NCBI GenBank assembly: GCA_011391125.1
Contig: JAABRE010000016.1
Span: 1 to 64,000 of the forward strand
DNA: 64,000 bases
Reading direction: 5' to 3'
Source of the DNA: Synechococcales cyanobacterium S06
GTDB taxonomy: Bacteria; Cyanobacteriota; Cyanobacteriia; Cyanobacteriales; JAABRE01
Every line of letters starts with the position of its first letter. The first letter of the stretch is position 1. This document shows positions 36,689-45,632 of this stretch, in pieces. Below the pieces are notes generated by a model that searched no databases, was not told the origin of the DNA, and saw only the letters and a program-made list of their open reading frames with translations. The translations under genes and the position numbers were made by a program.

Positions 36689-37423
36689 CTATAAATCTTG
36701 CCAAACACTATCAAAATCTGAATTTTCTTCCTCATCGGATTCTTCATCTAACCCCAACTCACCGAAGCCAAAATTATCATCGGAATCCGGAAAATCATCA
36801 TCAGTATCGCCAAAAGGGTCATTATCTGCCTCGCCGAAAGGATCATCCTCTTCGTCCGTGACTGTATTTAATTCATCTTCAATACTTTGAGTAAGAATAT
36901 CGGCGTCAACTTCTTCCCTTGGAACAGGTTGTTTCCTTGTGGTAGCTAGGGATTCGGGTTTACTAAATTCTAGTACAGTAGCACTATCAGCGATAAAATC
37001 CAGTTCGGGATCTAAGGAAAAATCATCAAAGGGAAAATCGTTATCACTAGAAGCATAATTAGAGGAAGGGAGGGATGGGCGCTTAATTTCCTCAGAAACC
37101 CCCTCAGCCGTATCGTTTTCGTAGTCATCATCCGCTGAATAACCGTTTTCGGAGTCATCGGGACAAAACTCAATTTTGAGCCTTAATTTGCCCTTTTGCC
37201 AACCAGGAGCGCCAAATTTAAGGACAGCACAATCGCTACCTTGAGGAGATAACCATCCTAAATCGGCTTCCGTGACACCATAACCACTATATTTAATTAA
37301 CTCCTGTTTAAGTGCGTCGGCCAATTCACTGACGCGGAAAGTATTATGGGGGCAGACGAATTGAACTGGATTAGCGACACAAATTACCTCGCCGCTTTTT
37401 AAGGGCTGAAATTTATTTTTCAT
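36689..37423 (-). CDS. KGK-domain protein with acidic tail
   Basis: 244 residues. The N-terminal KGK domain (about 1-100) is recognised by GEVICV, HNTFRVSELADAL, and FGAPGWQKGKLRLKIEFCPD near its end. The remaining 140 residues are highly acidic and disordered, with repeated DPFG motifs (EDDPFGEADNDPFGDTDDD). The KGK family is cyanobacterial and of unknown function. The same DPFGE motif occurs in the acidic linker of PilJ. It is a single gene, bounded by a repeat tract and a MITE. Confidence 0.8.
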   Translation of the reverse strand: MKNKFQPLKSGEVICVANPVQFVCPHNTFRVSELADALKQELIKYSGYGVTEADLGWLSPQGSDCAVLKFGAPGWQKGKLRLKIEFCPDDSENGYSADDDYENDTAEGVSEEIKRPSLPSSNYASSDNDFPFDDFSLDPELDFIADSATVLEFSKPESLATTRKQPVPREEVDADILTQSIEDELNTVTDEEDDPFGEADNDPFGDTDDDFPDSDDNFGFGELGLDEESDEEENSDFDSVWQDL

Positions 37424-37519
37424 AATTTTTGACTCCTATTTAAAATAGGCCACCTGTGTTCAAGTGGCGGTTTCACAGTAAAATTTGATATTTTTGTAAC
37501 CCTTACCTAATGCTATTTA

Positions 37520-37726
37520 GGGTTTGCTGAATAAATGGCTGGTGAGGGCGAGTTGATAGTTGATAGTTGATAGTTTGACCGCGTCTTTTGACGAGCAAAA
37601 ATCTTGATTAATCCCCGTAAATGTAAGGTTTTTTACTATTATTTGTTAAAATCCTTGCACTTAATTCAAGTCCCACCAACTTAAAAGTATTGATCTACAT
37701 AGCTTTCAGCTTTTTTCCGTAAACCC
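37520..37726. mobile_element. MITE-A copy 2 with 6-bp target duplication
   Basis: 207 bp from GGGTTTGC to GTAAACCC, flanked by TATTTA on both sides (37514-37519 and 37727-37732). About 95 percent identical to 22983-23196. The 7-bp length difference is one TTGATAG unit. The wider spacer 37424-38321 holds only this, a CAAAAGT tract, the 128-bp element and low-complexity sequence. Confidence 0.9.
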
Positions 37727-37924
37727 TATTTAATTGCCTGTTATTTATAAAAAACAGAGTTTCTAATCAAAAGAAATCTTCCTCTTCATTAGAGCAGGGA
37801 AACTGTTTCAAAGTAAATTTTTCTATTTTTGAAATCTTTGCCTAATATGAGTTTAAAGACGTTTTTCATAATATTTAAAACCTGTTTTTTAAATATTATG
37901 AACTATGCTCCCCTCGCCCCAATA

Positions 37925-37964
37925 CAAGTCAAAAGTCAAAAGTCAAAAGTCAAAAGTCAAAAGT
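37925..37964. repeat. CAAAAGT heptad repeat
   Basis: About five consecutive CAAAAGT units. The 128-bp MITE-B starts directly after it, and related AAAGTTAAAAGT sequence resumes beyond it, so the element seems to have entered the tract. Confidence 0.85.
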
Positions 37965-38092
37965 TATAGTAATTCCAAATAAAAATTAAACAAAAGTTTT
38001 TAGTTTGTTGTTGGACTTTAGTCCTAAAAAGCGCTAAAGCGCAACTACGAACCTATTTTTCAACTGTTTTAATCTTAATTGGAATCACTATA
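37965..38092. mobile_element. MITE-B copy 1 (128 bp)
   Basis: The ends are inverted: TATAGTAATTCCAA and TTGGAATCACTATA. It contains GGACTTTAGTCC and GCGCTAAAGCGC hairpins and no ORF. The copy at 60844-60971 is identical except for one base. TA at both ends fits a TA-target (IS630/mariner-like) origin. Confidence 0.9.
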
Positions 38093-38321
38093 AAAGTTAA
38101 AAGTATTTTTTTCCTTCTCTTTTTTCTTCTCAAAAATCTAAAGCTCTGAGGCCTGTTATTTTGCCTTTTGCCCTTTGCCTTGATTCTGGGGGGTGGGGGT
38201 GAGGGTCTTCAAATTTTGAGCTTGACTTTGAAACAATCCGGCGTAGGATCAGGGTTGGAGCCCTTAAAATTGGCTTCCGAGGCCTGATTCCGCGCCCGAA
38301 AGGGGGAAGGAAAGCTTAATT

Positions 38322-39326
38322 TTAGAAAAACCAGCCGTAGGAATGTAATCCCTTGCCCAATAAATTTACCCCAAGATAGCAAACCCAGACTACCACAAAG
38401 CCGCAGGAGGCTAATAGGGCGGGTTTTCGTCCTTGCCAACCTTTGGTAATGCGGGAGTGGAGGTAAGCTGCAAAAACCAGCCATGTAATTAAAGCCCAAG
38501 TTTCCTTGGGATCCCAACTCCAGTAAGAGCCCCATGCTTCATTCGCCCACACTCCACCGGAAATAATCCCAATCGTTAGCAGGGGAAAACCAAGGCCAAT
38601 AATACGATAGCTCATATTGTCCAAAATATCGGCGAGGTTGAGACGTTGGGGAGACAGGCTAACGGTTTCTGTCAGGTTAAAATTAGGGGTAATTACCGCC
38701 GTATTACCAGTAAAACCAGTTTCTGACAAAGAAATCGGATTAACTGTCAGATTAGGATTGGTTACTTTGGGTCGATCTTGACGATAACTTCCTGTGCCAA
38801 CGGAACTGCCTCGTAGTTCAATTTTTTGCCCACCGGTGACAATCAGAAAGGCGATCGCCATTAGTGAACCTACCAACAATGCGGAATAACTGAGCATCAT
38901 GACACTGACGTGCATCATCAACCAATTAGATTTTAAAGCTGGTACTAAAGGAGCAGAGGCCTGCATTTCCACTGGTAAAGAGATGGTCGCAAAAGCGGTA
39001 ATTCCCATGGCAATGGGAGTGGTAACTGCTCCCACTAAACGACTACCACTGACATATTCAGCAAATAAATGAACCGCAGTAATCCCCCAAGTCAGGAAAA
39101 ATAGGGATTCATAAAGGTTACTCAGGGGAAAATAGCCCGCATCAAGCCATCTCGCACCTAGTAATGCTGCTATACAGAGGTTGGCGATCGCCACCCCTGT
39201 TGTGGCAAAAACTGGCAAATAAGGCAGTTTTGGAAAGGCTACTCCGACCCAATAAAGGAGCATGGTCAGAAATAGAATTAAAAATGAGAGATTATCTAGG
39301 GAATTTTGGAGTGCGACTAAATTCAT
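38322..39326 (-). CDS. ccsB: cytochrome c biogenesis protein CcsB (heme handling, system II)
   Basis: A 334-residue thylakoid/plasma membrane protein with about eight hydrophobic spans, of the CcsA/ResC (chloroplast ycf5) family. The lumenal heme-binding tryptophan-rich motif is clear: [18 protein letters not shown]. Conserved histidines are seen in [11 protein letters not shown] and in the final [11 protein letters not shown]. With CcdA and Ccs1 it attaches heme to apocytochromes f and c6. A cytoplasmic loop of about 60 residues (about 175-235) is polar. The gene stands alone. Confidence 0.93.
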   Translation of the reverse strand: MNLVALQNSLDNLSFLILFLTMLLYWVGVAFPKLPYLPVFATTGVAIANLCIAALLGARWLDAGYFPLSNLYESLFFLTWGITAVHLFAEYVSGSRLVGAVTTPIAMGITAFATISLPVEMQASAPLVPALKSNWLMMHVSVMMLSYSALLVGSLMAIAFLIVTGGQKIELRGSSVGTGSYRQDRPKVTNPNLTVNPISLSETGFTGNTAVITPNFNLTETVSLSPQRLNLADILDNMSYRIIGLGFPLLTIGIISGGVWANEAWGSYWSWDPKETWALITWLVFAAYLHSRITKGWQGRKPALLASCGFVVVWVCYLGVNLLGKGLHSYGWFF

Positions 39327-39854
39327 AAGCTGTTTTCAAGTAAAATTTTTGTTTGTACTAAATTAAAAAGATACTAATATCCTACAATTGACTGCACTTT
39401 TTAGGTAGTTAAGCAATTAACAAGGAACAATTATTGTATTGGCTTTCTCAACTTTTTTGGTAAAATGTATAATTGGATACAATATTTCCAATGGTGGGTT
39501 ACGCTGCGAATCAAAACTCTCTAGTTTTTCCTCAAAATTAATCTCGCTGCTAACCCACCCTACAAAATATAAGTGTTTTTGCCAACCAAGAGTACGGGAA
39601 ACCCCAATTATTTTTGTAATGAAGCGGCCATAATTGATTGTCTCACGCAAAGGCGCAAAGACGCAAAGGGGGGTTTAGGAAGTAAGAAGTAAGAAGTAAT
39701 AAGTAATAAGTAATAAGTAATAAGTAAGAGGTAATGGGTAAGAGGTAAAAAGTAATGGGTAAGAGGTAATGGGTAAGAGGTAAGAGGTAAAAACAATTAG
39801 CAGACAATTATCAACTATCAATGGTCAATTGTCAATTATTTAAGGGAGAATCTG
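39327..39854. other. repeat-filled spacer upstream of cph2
   Basis: It holds a GGTGGGTTA/TAACCCACC hairpin (39493-39501 with 39551-39559), a copy of the CTCACGCAAAGGCGCAAAG sequence (39641-39669) and a GTAATAA/GTAAGAG heptad tract (about 39670-39795). No gene is credible. AAGGGAGAA before 39855 is the ribosome site of cph2. Confidence 0.7.
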
Positions 39855-42800
39855 ATGTCAACTCAAAAAGCAAATCAAGAATATCTATTAGAAACGATTA
39901 CAAATTTTGTACATGATTGTCACGATTTGAAGCAAATTTTACAGAAAATAGCGACAGAAACCCGTATTTTTTTAGGAGTAGATCGGGTAAAAATTTATCA
40001 GTTTGCTGAGGATGGTAGTGGTGAAGTTGTCGCTGAATCGCTGTTAACTGAACGTCTCCCCTCCTTAAAAGGTCTGCATTTTCCGGCTACGGATATTCCT
40101 GTTGTAGCTAGACAACAATTTAAGGAAAGTGTTCATGGCATAATTATTGATGTTACTGCTAAACGAAAAATGGTTAATGTTAAACAGCATCAGCAGACAA
40201 CTGGTAGAGATTCCTTTTATCAATCTGTAGATGATTGTCATTTACAGTATTTGTTGACCATGGGGGTACTTTCTTCTATGTCCATTCCGATTTTATATTG
40301 GGATGAATTATGGGGTTTATTGGTGGCCCATCATAGTGAACCAAAACGCTTTACCCCTCAGCAATTACAAACTGTTGAATTAATTTCTAAGCAAATTTCC
40401 CTCGCTTTAGCACAAAAAATCCTTGTTAGCCAAGTACAACAACAACGTCAACAAGAACAAGTAATTGCTCGCATTGAACAATTATTAGACAAAATTCAGC
40501 TCGAATCAGAGGTTTGGATTACTATTATTGAAGAAGTTGTAAAAAGTTTATCAGCAGATGGAGGTTATCTTTATTTAACCCCACCATTGACGGGTGAAGC
40601 AGCCCAAATTTATACCTTTGGGATTCAACCTGAGTTTGAGGAGGGAGACAATAATAACCCATGGCAAGAATTTCTCAAAGGTCGAGAAATCATACCCCTG
40701 AAAAAAACATCCTTACCAGAAGAAGACCATTTTCAGTTTAAAATTGTCCCTCTTGTTTATGCTTTAAACGATTTTGAACCAGAATCCGCCATTAGACTTG
40801 CTTTAAGTCGAAAATCTTTACAGTCTTTATTGTTGATTCCCCTACGATCTCGTAATCAATGGATTGGCTGTTTAAGCTTATTTCGTCAGGAGCAAGAATG
40901 GGAAAAGCTTTGGGCAGGTCATCAAGAAAACGATGATCGAAATCAACTTCCACGACAATCTTTTCAGACTTGGTGTGAAATTCAAAAATATGCCCCGGTT
41001 TGGACGGAAGGGGAATTGAATTTGGCGCAAAATTTAGGCAATCATTTATATGTAGCTGTTACCCAAAAACGGTTAACTAGATTAATTTCTCATCAGGCTT
41101 CTTATGATGTTTTAACCCAACTTCCGAACCCAATTTTATTTAATCAGCGACTTTCCTTGGCTTTAGCTGACAGCAAATATCGGGGAGAAATGCTAACTTT
41201 AATGATGTTGGGACTAGATCAATTTAAACGAATTAATGATGCTTTGGGTCATAGTATCGGCGATTATTTGCTGAGGGAAGTAACAGAAAGATTACAAAAC
41301 ATTTTAGAAAAAGAGAATTTAACTAATGTTTTATTAGCACGATGGCATGGAGATGTTTTTAACATCTTAGTTCACAATTTATCTTATACTGATGAAGCCA
41401 TAATGTTATCTCAAAAGCTCTTAAATTGTTTTAAAGAGACTTTTTATGTCCACAGTCAAACGATTAATTTAACTGCGAGTATTGGCATTGCTTTTGCCCC
41501 TTATGATGGAGATAATGGGGAAACTTTGTTAAAAAATGTGGAAACTGCGATGTATGCAGCTAAAAAACAGGGGAAAAATAATTATCAACTTTATACCCCG
41601 GAAATGAATCTCCATAACATTAATAAATTAGCTTTGGAAATCGATTTATCTAAAGCAATTGAACGCAACGAATTACTGCTTTACTATCAACCTCAAGTGG
41701 AAATGTTGACAGGAAAAATTATCGGTGTCGAAGCTTTAATTCGCTGGCAACATCCCCGTTTAGGTTTAGTTCCACCCAATGATTTTATTTCCCTGGCCGA
41801 AGAAACTGGTTTAATTCATGAGATTGGGGAATGGGTCTTGAAAACAGCTTGTCAACAACTTAATAGTTGGCAATTAGCTAATTTACCTCCCCTAAAAATT
41901 AGTGTTAATTTATCACCCCTGCAATTAAAAGAGCCCAATTTAAAACAGAGGATTACTCAGATTATTAATGATAGTAATATTAATCCTACTTCTTTATGTT
42001 TAGAATTAACCGAAACTGCTGTTATGCAAGATGTGGAAAAGGCGATCGCCTTTTTAAGGTATGTAAAACAACTCGGTATCTCCATTGCTTTAGATGACTT
42101 TGGTACAGGTTATTCTTCTTTAAGTGTTTTAAAACATTTTCCCGTGGATGTGTTAAAAATTGACAAATCTTTTGTCCAAGATTTAATGATTGATCCTAGT
42201 AATGCGGGTTTATGTCAAGGTATTGTCACCTTGGCAAAAGCCTTGAATTTAAAGGTTTTAGCCGAAGGAATTGAAAATAGCGAACAGTGGTCTTTTTTAC
42301 ATTCCATTAATTGCGATCAAGCACAAGGTTATTTAATCAGTCGGCCGATACCTGCCGAAACTTTAATTAGTTTTCTGCTTAAATATCTGCCAATTTCTGT
42401 TAGTTATACTGAACCTAAATCTAGCTATAATTTACAACAACTCTCCCCGAAAATAACAACAACTTCTCATCAGAATCAAAACGAAAAGATAATTAATCAG
42501 GCAGAAATTGAACATAAATTATTAGAATATATCAAAATAAAAGAGGATTTAAAACAACAGGAATTAAGAGAAAAGATTGTCATGAATATCGCGCATAAAA
42601 TTCGTCAGTCTTTAAAGTTAAGCGATATTCTCAATACAACGGTCACGGAAGTGCGTCATTTAATCAACGCTGATCGAGTATTTTTATTCCGTTTTGATGA
42701 ACATTGGTTCGGTGAAGTGGTGGTGGAATCGGTGATTAATCCTGATTTTTCCATTTTAGGTGAATGGATTGATGAACCTTGTTTTCGCGAAAAATATGTT

Positions 42801-43598
42801 AAATTCTATCGTCAAGGTAGAGTCAAAGCGACCAATAATATTATGACTGCTGAATTAGCTCCCTGTCACCGAGACTTGTTGCAGAAATATCAGGTCAAAT
42901 CTAATTTGGTTTTACCGGTAGTCTATGAAGATAAACTCTGGGGGTTGATGATTGCTCACCAATGTCAAGATTTAAAGGAATGGAAAGCCCATGAAGTCAC
43001 TTTGCTTAGTCAAATTGCTACCCAGGCCGCCATTGCCATTCATCAAGGTGAACTTTACGATCAACTTAGTAATGCCAATTTAGAGTTGCAAAAACTTTCC
43101 TCTATTGACGGATTAACTCAAATTTCCAATCGTTACCGTTTTGACACTTATTTTGAACAAGAATGGCAACGAGCAATTCGTGGTCGAGAACATCTATCCC
43201 TGATTTTAGGCGATGTGGACCACTTTAAATGGTACAACGATACTTATGGTCACCAAGCAGGCGATCGCTGTTTACAGCAAGTAGCAGCCACCATGAGTAA
43301 AATGGTACAACGTCCGGCGGATTTAGTCGCCCGTTATGGGGGTGAAGAATTTGTAATCATTTTGCCCCAGACGAATCAAGAAGGAGCTTTGCATATCGCT
43401 GAAAAAGTCCGCCAAGAAATCCAATCTTTGGCGATACCACACATCAAATCACCCTTAAAATCTGTCACTGTCAGTTTGGGATTAGCAACTTTCTTGCCGA
43501 ATGCTTCCATGTCCTCCCATGCTTTACTTCATGCTGCTGACGAGGCACTCTACCAAGCGAAGGCCCAAGGGAGAAATCAGGTGGTGGTTTACAATTAA
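39855..43598 (+). CDS. cph2: Cph2-type phytochrome / c-di-GMP enzyme
   Basis: 1247 residues, close to the 1276 of Synechocystis Cph2 and with the same order: bilin GAF1 (10-190, FPATDIPVVAR and DDCHLQYL with Cys128), PHY-like GAF2 (about 205-405, LPRQSFQTW), GGDEF1 (about 410-580) degenerate as WHGDVF, EAL (about 590-845) intact (EALIRW, DDFGTGYSS), CBCR GAF3 (about 905-1065) and GGDEF2 with GGEEF (1162-1166) and an RPAD inhibitory site. GAF3 has a canonical Cys1004-His and a second cysteine at 976 in EPCF, 28 residues earlier as in TePixJ. It should degrade and make c-di-GMP under light control and so affect phototaxis. Oddity: Glu replaces Asp in the DXCF motif. Confidence 0.92.
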   Translation: MSTQKANQEYLLETITNFVHDCHDLKQILQKIATETRIFLGVDRVKIYQFAEDGSGEVVAESLLTERLPSLKGLHFPATDIPVVARQQFKESVHGIIIDVTAKRKMVNVKQHQQTTGRDSFYQSVDDCHLQYLLTMGVLSSMSIPILYWDELWGLLVAHHSEPKRFTPQQLQTVELISKQISLALAQKILVSQVQQQRQQEQVIARIEQLLDKIQLESEVWITIIEEVVKSLSADGGYLYLTPPLTGEAAQIYTFGIQPEFEEGDNNNPWQEFLKGREIIPLKKTSLPEEDHFQFKIVPLVYALNDFEPESAIRLALSRKSLQSLLLIPLRSRNQWIGCLSLFRQEQEWEKLWAGHQENDDRNQLPRQSFQTWCEIQKYAPVWTEGELNLAQNLGNHLYVAVTQKRLTRLISHQASYDVLTQLPNPILFNQRLSLALADSKYRGEMLTLMMLGLDQFKRINDALGHSIGDYLLREVTERLQNILEKENLTNVLLARWHGDVFNILVHNLSYTDEAIMLSQKLLNCFKETFYVHSQTINLTASIGIAFAPYDGDNGETLLKNVETAMYAAKKQGKNNYQLYTPEMNLHNINKLALEIDLSKAIERNELLLYYQPQVEMLTGKIIGVEALIRWQHPRLGLVPPNDFISLAEETGLIHEIGEWVLKTACQQLNSWQLANLPPLKISVNLSPLQLKEPNLKQRITQIINDSNINPTSLCLELTETAVMQDVEKAIAFLRYVKQLGISIALDDFGTGYSSLSVLKHFPVDVLKIDKSFVQDLMIDPSNAGLCQGIVTLAKALNLKVLAEGIENSEQWSFLHSINCDQAQGYLISRPIPAETLISFLLKYLPISVSYTEPKSSYNLQQLSPKITTTSHQNQNEKIINQAEIEHKLLEYIKIKEDLKQQELREKIVMNIAHKIRQSLKLSDILNTTVTEVRHLINADRVFLFRFDEHWFGEVVVESVINPDFSILGEWIDEPCFREKYVKFYRQGRVKATNNIMTAELAPCHRDLLQKYQVKSNLVLPVVYEDKLWGLMIAHQCQDLKEWKAHEVTLLSQIATQAAIAIHQGELYDQLSNANLELQKLSSIDGLTQISNRYRFDTYFEQEWQRAIRGREHLSLILGDVDHFKWYNDTYGHQAGDRCLQQVAATMSKMVQRPADLVARYGGEEFVIILPQTNQEGALHIAEKVRQEIQSLAIPHIKSPLKSVTVSLGLATFLPNASMSSHALLHAADEALYQAKAQGRNQVVVYN

Positions 43599-43609
43599 TC
43601 ATTATTATC

Positions 43610-43637
43610 TCACGCAAAGACGCAAAGGCGCAAAGGA
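43610..43637. repeat. CTCACGCAAAGACGCAAAGG dispersed repeat
   Basis: One of the dispersed CACGCAAAGNCGCAAAG copies (17169, 17244, 39641, 47017 inverted, 48469). It lies between cph2 and the cryptochrome remnant. Confidence 0.7.
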
Positions 43638-43654
43638 AGACGCAAATTGCTGAT

Positions 43655-43958
43655 TTATTGCTTTGAAAAAAGCTCCAAAGCTTTTTTGTATTTTTCTTCG
43701 TTGATGTGGACGGATTTTTCTAAATCGACGATGGGATGAGGATAATCTGCTCCTATTATTACACTATATTTTTTCTGTTCTTCTAATGTTAATTGCCACG
43801 GTTGATGTACTTTTTTGGCGGGAATTTTGGCTAGTTCCTTTAACCAATGTTTGACATATTTTCCCTCACTATTGATTTTTAACAGCTTTATAAAGCAATT
43901 CATGATCGTGGATTCTTAAATCATTGCGATACCAGATTAAAATTTTTTCCTGATTCAT
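43655..43958 (-). pseudogene. Cry-DASH/photolyase gene reduced to its two ends
   Basis: On the minus strand ATG 43958 opens with a photolyase N-terminus (MNQEKILIWYRNDLRIHDHE, LLYKAV) that stops after about 29 codons. Overlapping it in another frame is the C-terminal end of a Cry-DASH protein (GKYVKHWLKELAKIPAKKVH, QPWQLTLEEQKKY, ADYPHPIVD) running to 43655. About 400 internal residues, including the photolyase antenna-binding and FAD-binding domains, are missing, and the join is out of frame. The C-terminal 82-codon piece can look like an intact small gene, but its best match is the end of Synechocystis-type Cry-DASH. It is a non-functional deletion derivative. Confidence 0.85.
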
Positions 43959-43983
43959 TTGAGTTATTAACACTTTTGGATTA

Positions 43984-44086
43984 TATAGTTTTCTGATTAA
44001 ATGTTATCTACCCCTCACCCCCCTACCCCCCTCATCCCAAAGGGAGAGGGGGAAAGAGAGGTAAAATGTCAACTAAAAATGCTATA
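43984..44086. mobile_element. CCC-rich TA-flanked MITE-like element
   Basis: The ends TATAGTTTTCTGATTAA and AAAATGCTATA are imperfect inverted repeats around a C-run/G-run core (CCCCCTACCCCCCTCATCCC ... GGGAGAGGGGG). 103 bp and no ORF. It is near-identical in structure to 48546-48651. Confidence 0.8.
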
Positions 44087-44223
44087 TCTAGTTTTCTACG
44101 ATTAGAGATGAATAATTATTATTTATTAATTTTAAAAGATTTTTTGGAAAAAACTGCATAATCCCAAACTCTCGACAGGATATGTAATTGAATCACTACC
44201 CTATCAAGGGGGGAAACAAAAAA

Positions 44224-45606
44224 ATGGAATCTCGTAAAAAAACTTTGGATAAATTTTCGACTTTTTTGGTACTGATTAATTCAGAATCATATACGACTAG
44301 GTGGCAAACTGACCTTAAACTCAAAAAAAACATGGAACGAATTTTATTGCAACATGAAATGGAAGCGGAATTTTTGGCGCGTCGATTTCTGTCGCTAATA
44401 AAACGAGAGAAAGAATTGGTTTGTAGTTTACATCTAACAGCCTATTTGCAGGAGATTAGTTATAAAACTTCTCTACAAGTTTTTAACAAATTTGGCGGTT
44501 TGACTAAGGGTTTAACCTGGCAAGATTATTTTGGTTTTGCGACGGAAAGAATAGCACAACCAGAATTATTACTTTGTAATTACGATGAAAATAAAGGAGC
44601 ACAAATTATTACTTATGTGAGGGCCATATTGCAGGGAAAAATTGCCAATGACGCTTACGCAAATTTGGGTTGGAAACTTTGTTCAGATTGGGGACTTTTG
44701 CGAAAAATGACAAAAAAAACTCGTAAAAAAGCTTTACAAAAAATAAGTGGTTTAGCCAATAATCAGTTAGAACAATATTTGATTGTCTGGCAATGTTTTG
44801 AGCTTATATATACGCCAATTGAGCGCAAAAAAAGCAGAGAATTACCTGCTCCCACTCCTGAGCAATTTCAGAAGATGACTGAGCAATATAATCTAATGAT
44901 GGCGACGAAAATTAACACAGAAACTTTTCGAGAAATGTTAGAATTTTGTATAGAAGCAGCGCGAAAATATCAGAATCCTCAGACGGTTGCTTATCCCGAA
45001 AATTTTGATTTTATTGATGAAAATCAAAATCCAATTATAAACTTAGAAAAGGAAGAAAAACAAGAAAAATTAACTAAAATTCAAGCTCTTTTAGCCGAAG
45101 CTATTAATACTTTAAATAAGGAAGAGCAAATTATGTTGGCAATGTGGAAAGGGTTAAAAATTACTCAAAAAGATATCGCTACACTTTTGACGGAAAATTA
45201 TGCTGGTTTTACGGAGCAACAATATGAGATTTCTCGTCAGATTGAGAGATGTCGAAAAAGGATTTTAAAATATTTACTTAAGAACAACTTAAATAATAAC
45301 TCGAAGTTAACTCAGACAAAACTGCAAGAATTAAAAGCACCTTTTGAGGAATCTTTGACTAATTATTTTCAAAATTTGGTGAATAATTTTTTAGAACAAT
45401 CATACCATGATTTTTACAAACTTCAAGCAGTAAAAAAGCTTGAAACTGTTAATACACAAAACTTAAATAGTTACTTAATCTCAAAGTTCAAGTCATTTTT
45501 GATGACTAAATGGAATTTAAAATCTGATAATTACCATTTTTTAGACTTCGCCATCACTAATTTAATTGAAACTTGGATCGAAGACAATAATTACTTAAAT
45601 AAATAA
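44224..45606 (+). CDS. divergent sigma-70-like factor, paired with DUF1822
   Basis: 460 residues from ATG 44224, preceded by AAGGGGGGAAAC; an in-frame TTG at 44188 is less likely. It does not look like group 1-3 sigma factors. The recognisable part is a region-4-type HTH at about 310-365 (EEQIMLAMWKGLKITQKDIA, then YEISRQIERCRKRILKYL). The earlier helices (about 95-200, including TWQDYFGFATERIAQPELLL) are lysine-rich and could be a divergent region 2/3. The C-terminal 90 residues are extra. The next gene, 26 bases on, is DUF1822. This pair recurs in cyanobacteria, often near CHAT or CHASE2 genes. The target promoters are unknown. Confidence 0.7.
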   Translation: MESRKKTLDKFSTFLVLINSESYTTRWQTDLKLKKNMERILLQHEMEAEFLARRFLSLIKREKELVCSLHLTAYLQEISYKTSLQVFNKFGGLTKGLTWQDYFGFATERIAQPELLLCNYDENKGAQIITYVRAILQGKIANDAYANLGWKLCSDWGLLRKMTKKTRKKALQKISGLANNQLEQYLIVWQCFELIYTPIERKKSRELPAPTPEQFQKMTEQYNLMMATKINTETFREMLEFCIEAARKYQNPQTVAYPENFDFIDENQNPIINLEKEEKQEKLTKIQALLAEAINTLNKEEQIMLAMWKGLKITQKDIATLLTENYAGFTEQQYEISRQIERCRKRILKYLLKNNLNNNSKLTQTKLQELKAPFEESLTNYFQNLVNNFLEQSYHDFYKLQAVKKLETVNTQNLNSYLISKFKSFLMTKWNLKSDNYHFLDFAITNLIETWIEDNNYLNK

Positions 45607-45632
45607 AAATTAAATAAGGGAGATAAAAAACG

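Noticed and set aside
38209-38535. Minus-strand frame of 108 codons at the 3' end of ccsB
   Set aside because: It overlaps the ccsB coding sequence in another frame and reads as a shadow of the conserved CcsB C-terminus.
43655-43903. Independent 82-residue gene
   Set aside because: Its sequence is the C-terminus of Cry-DASH and the gene's N-terminus lies just upstream in another frame, so it is a deletion remnant.
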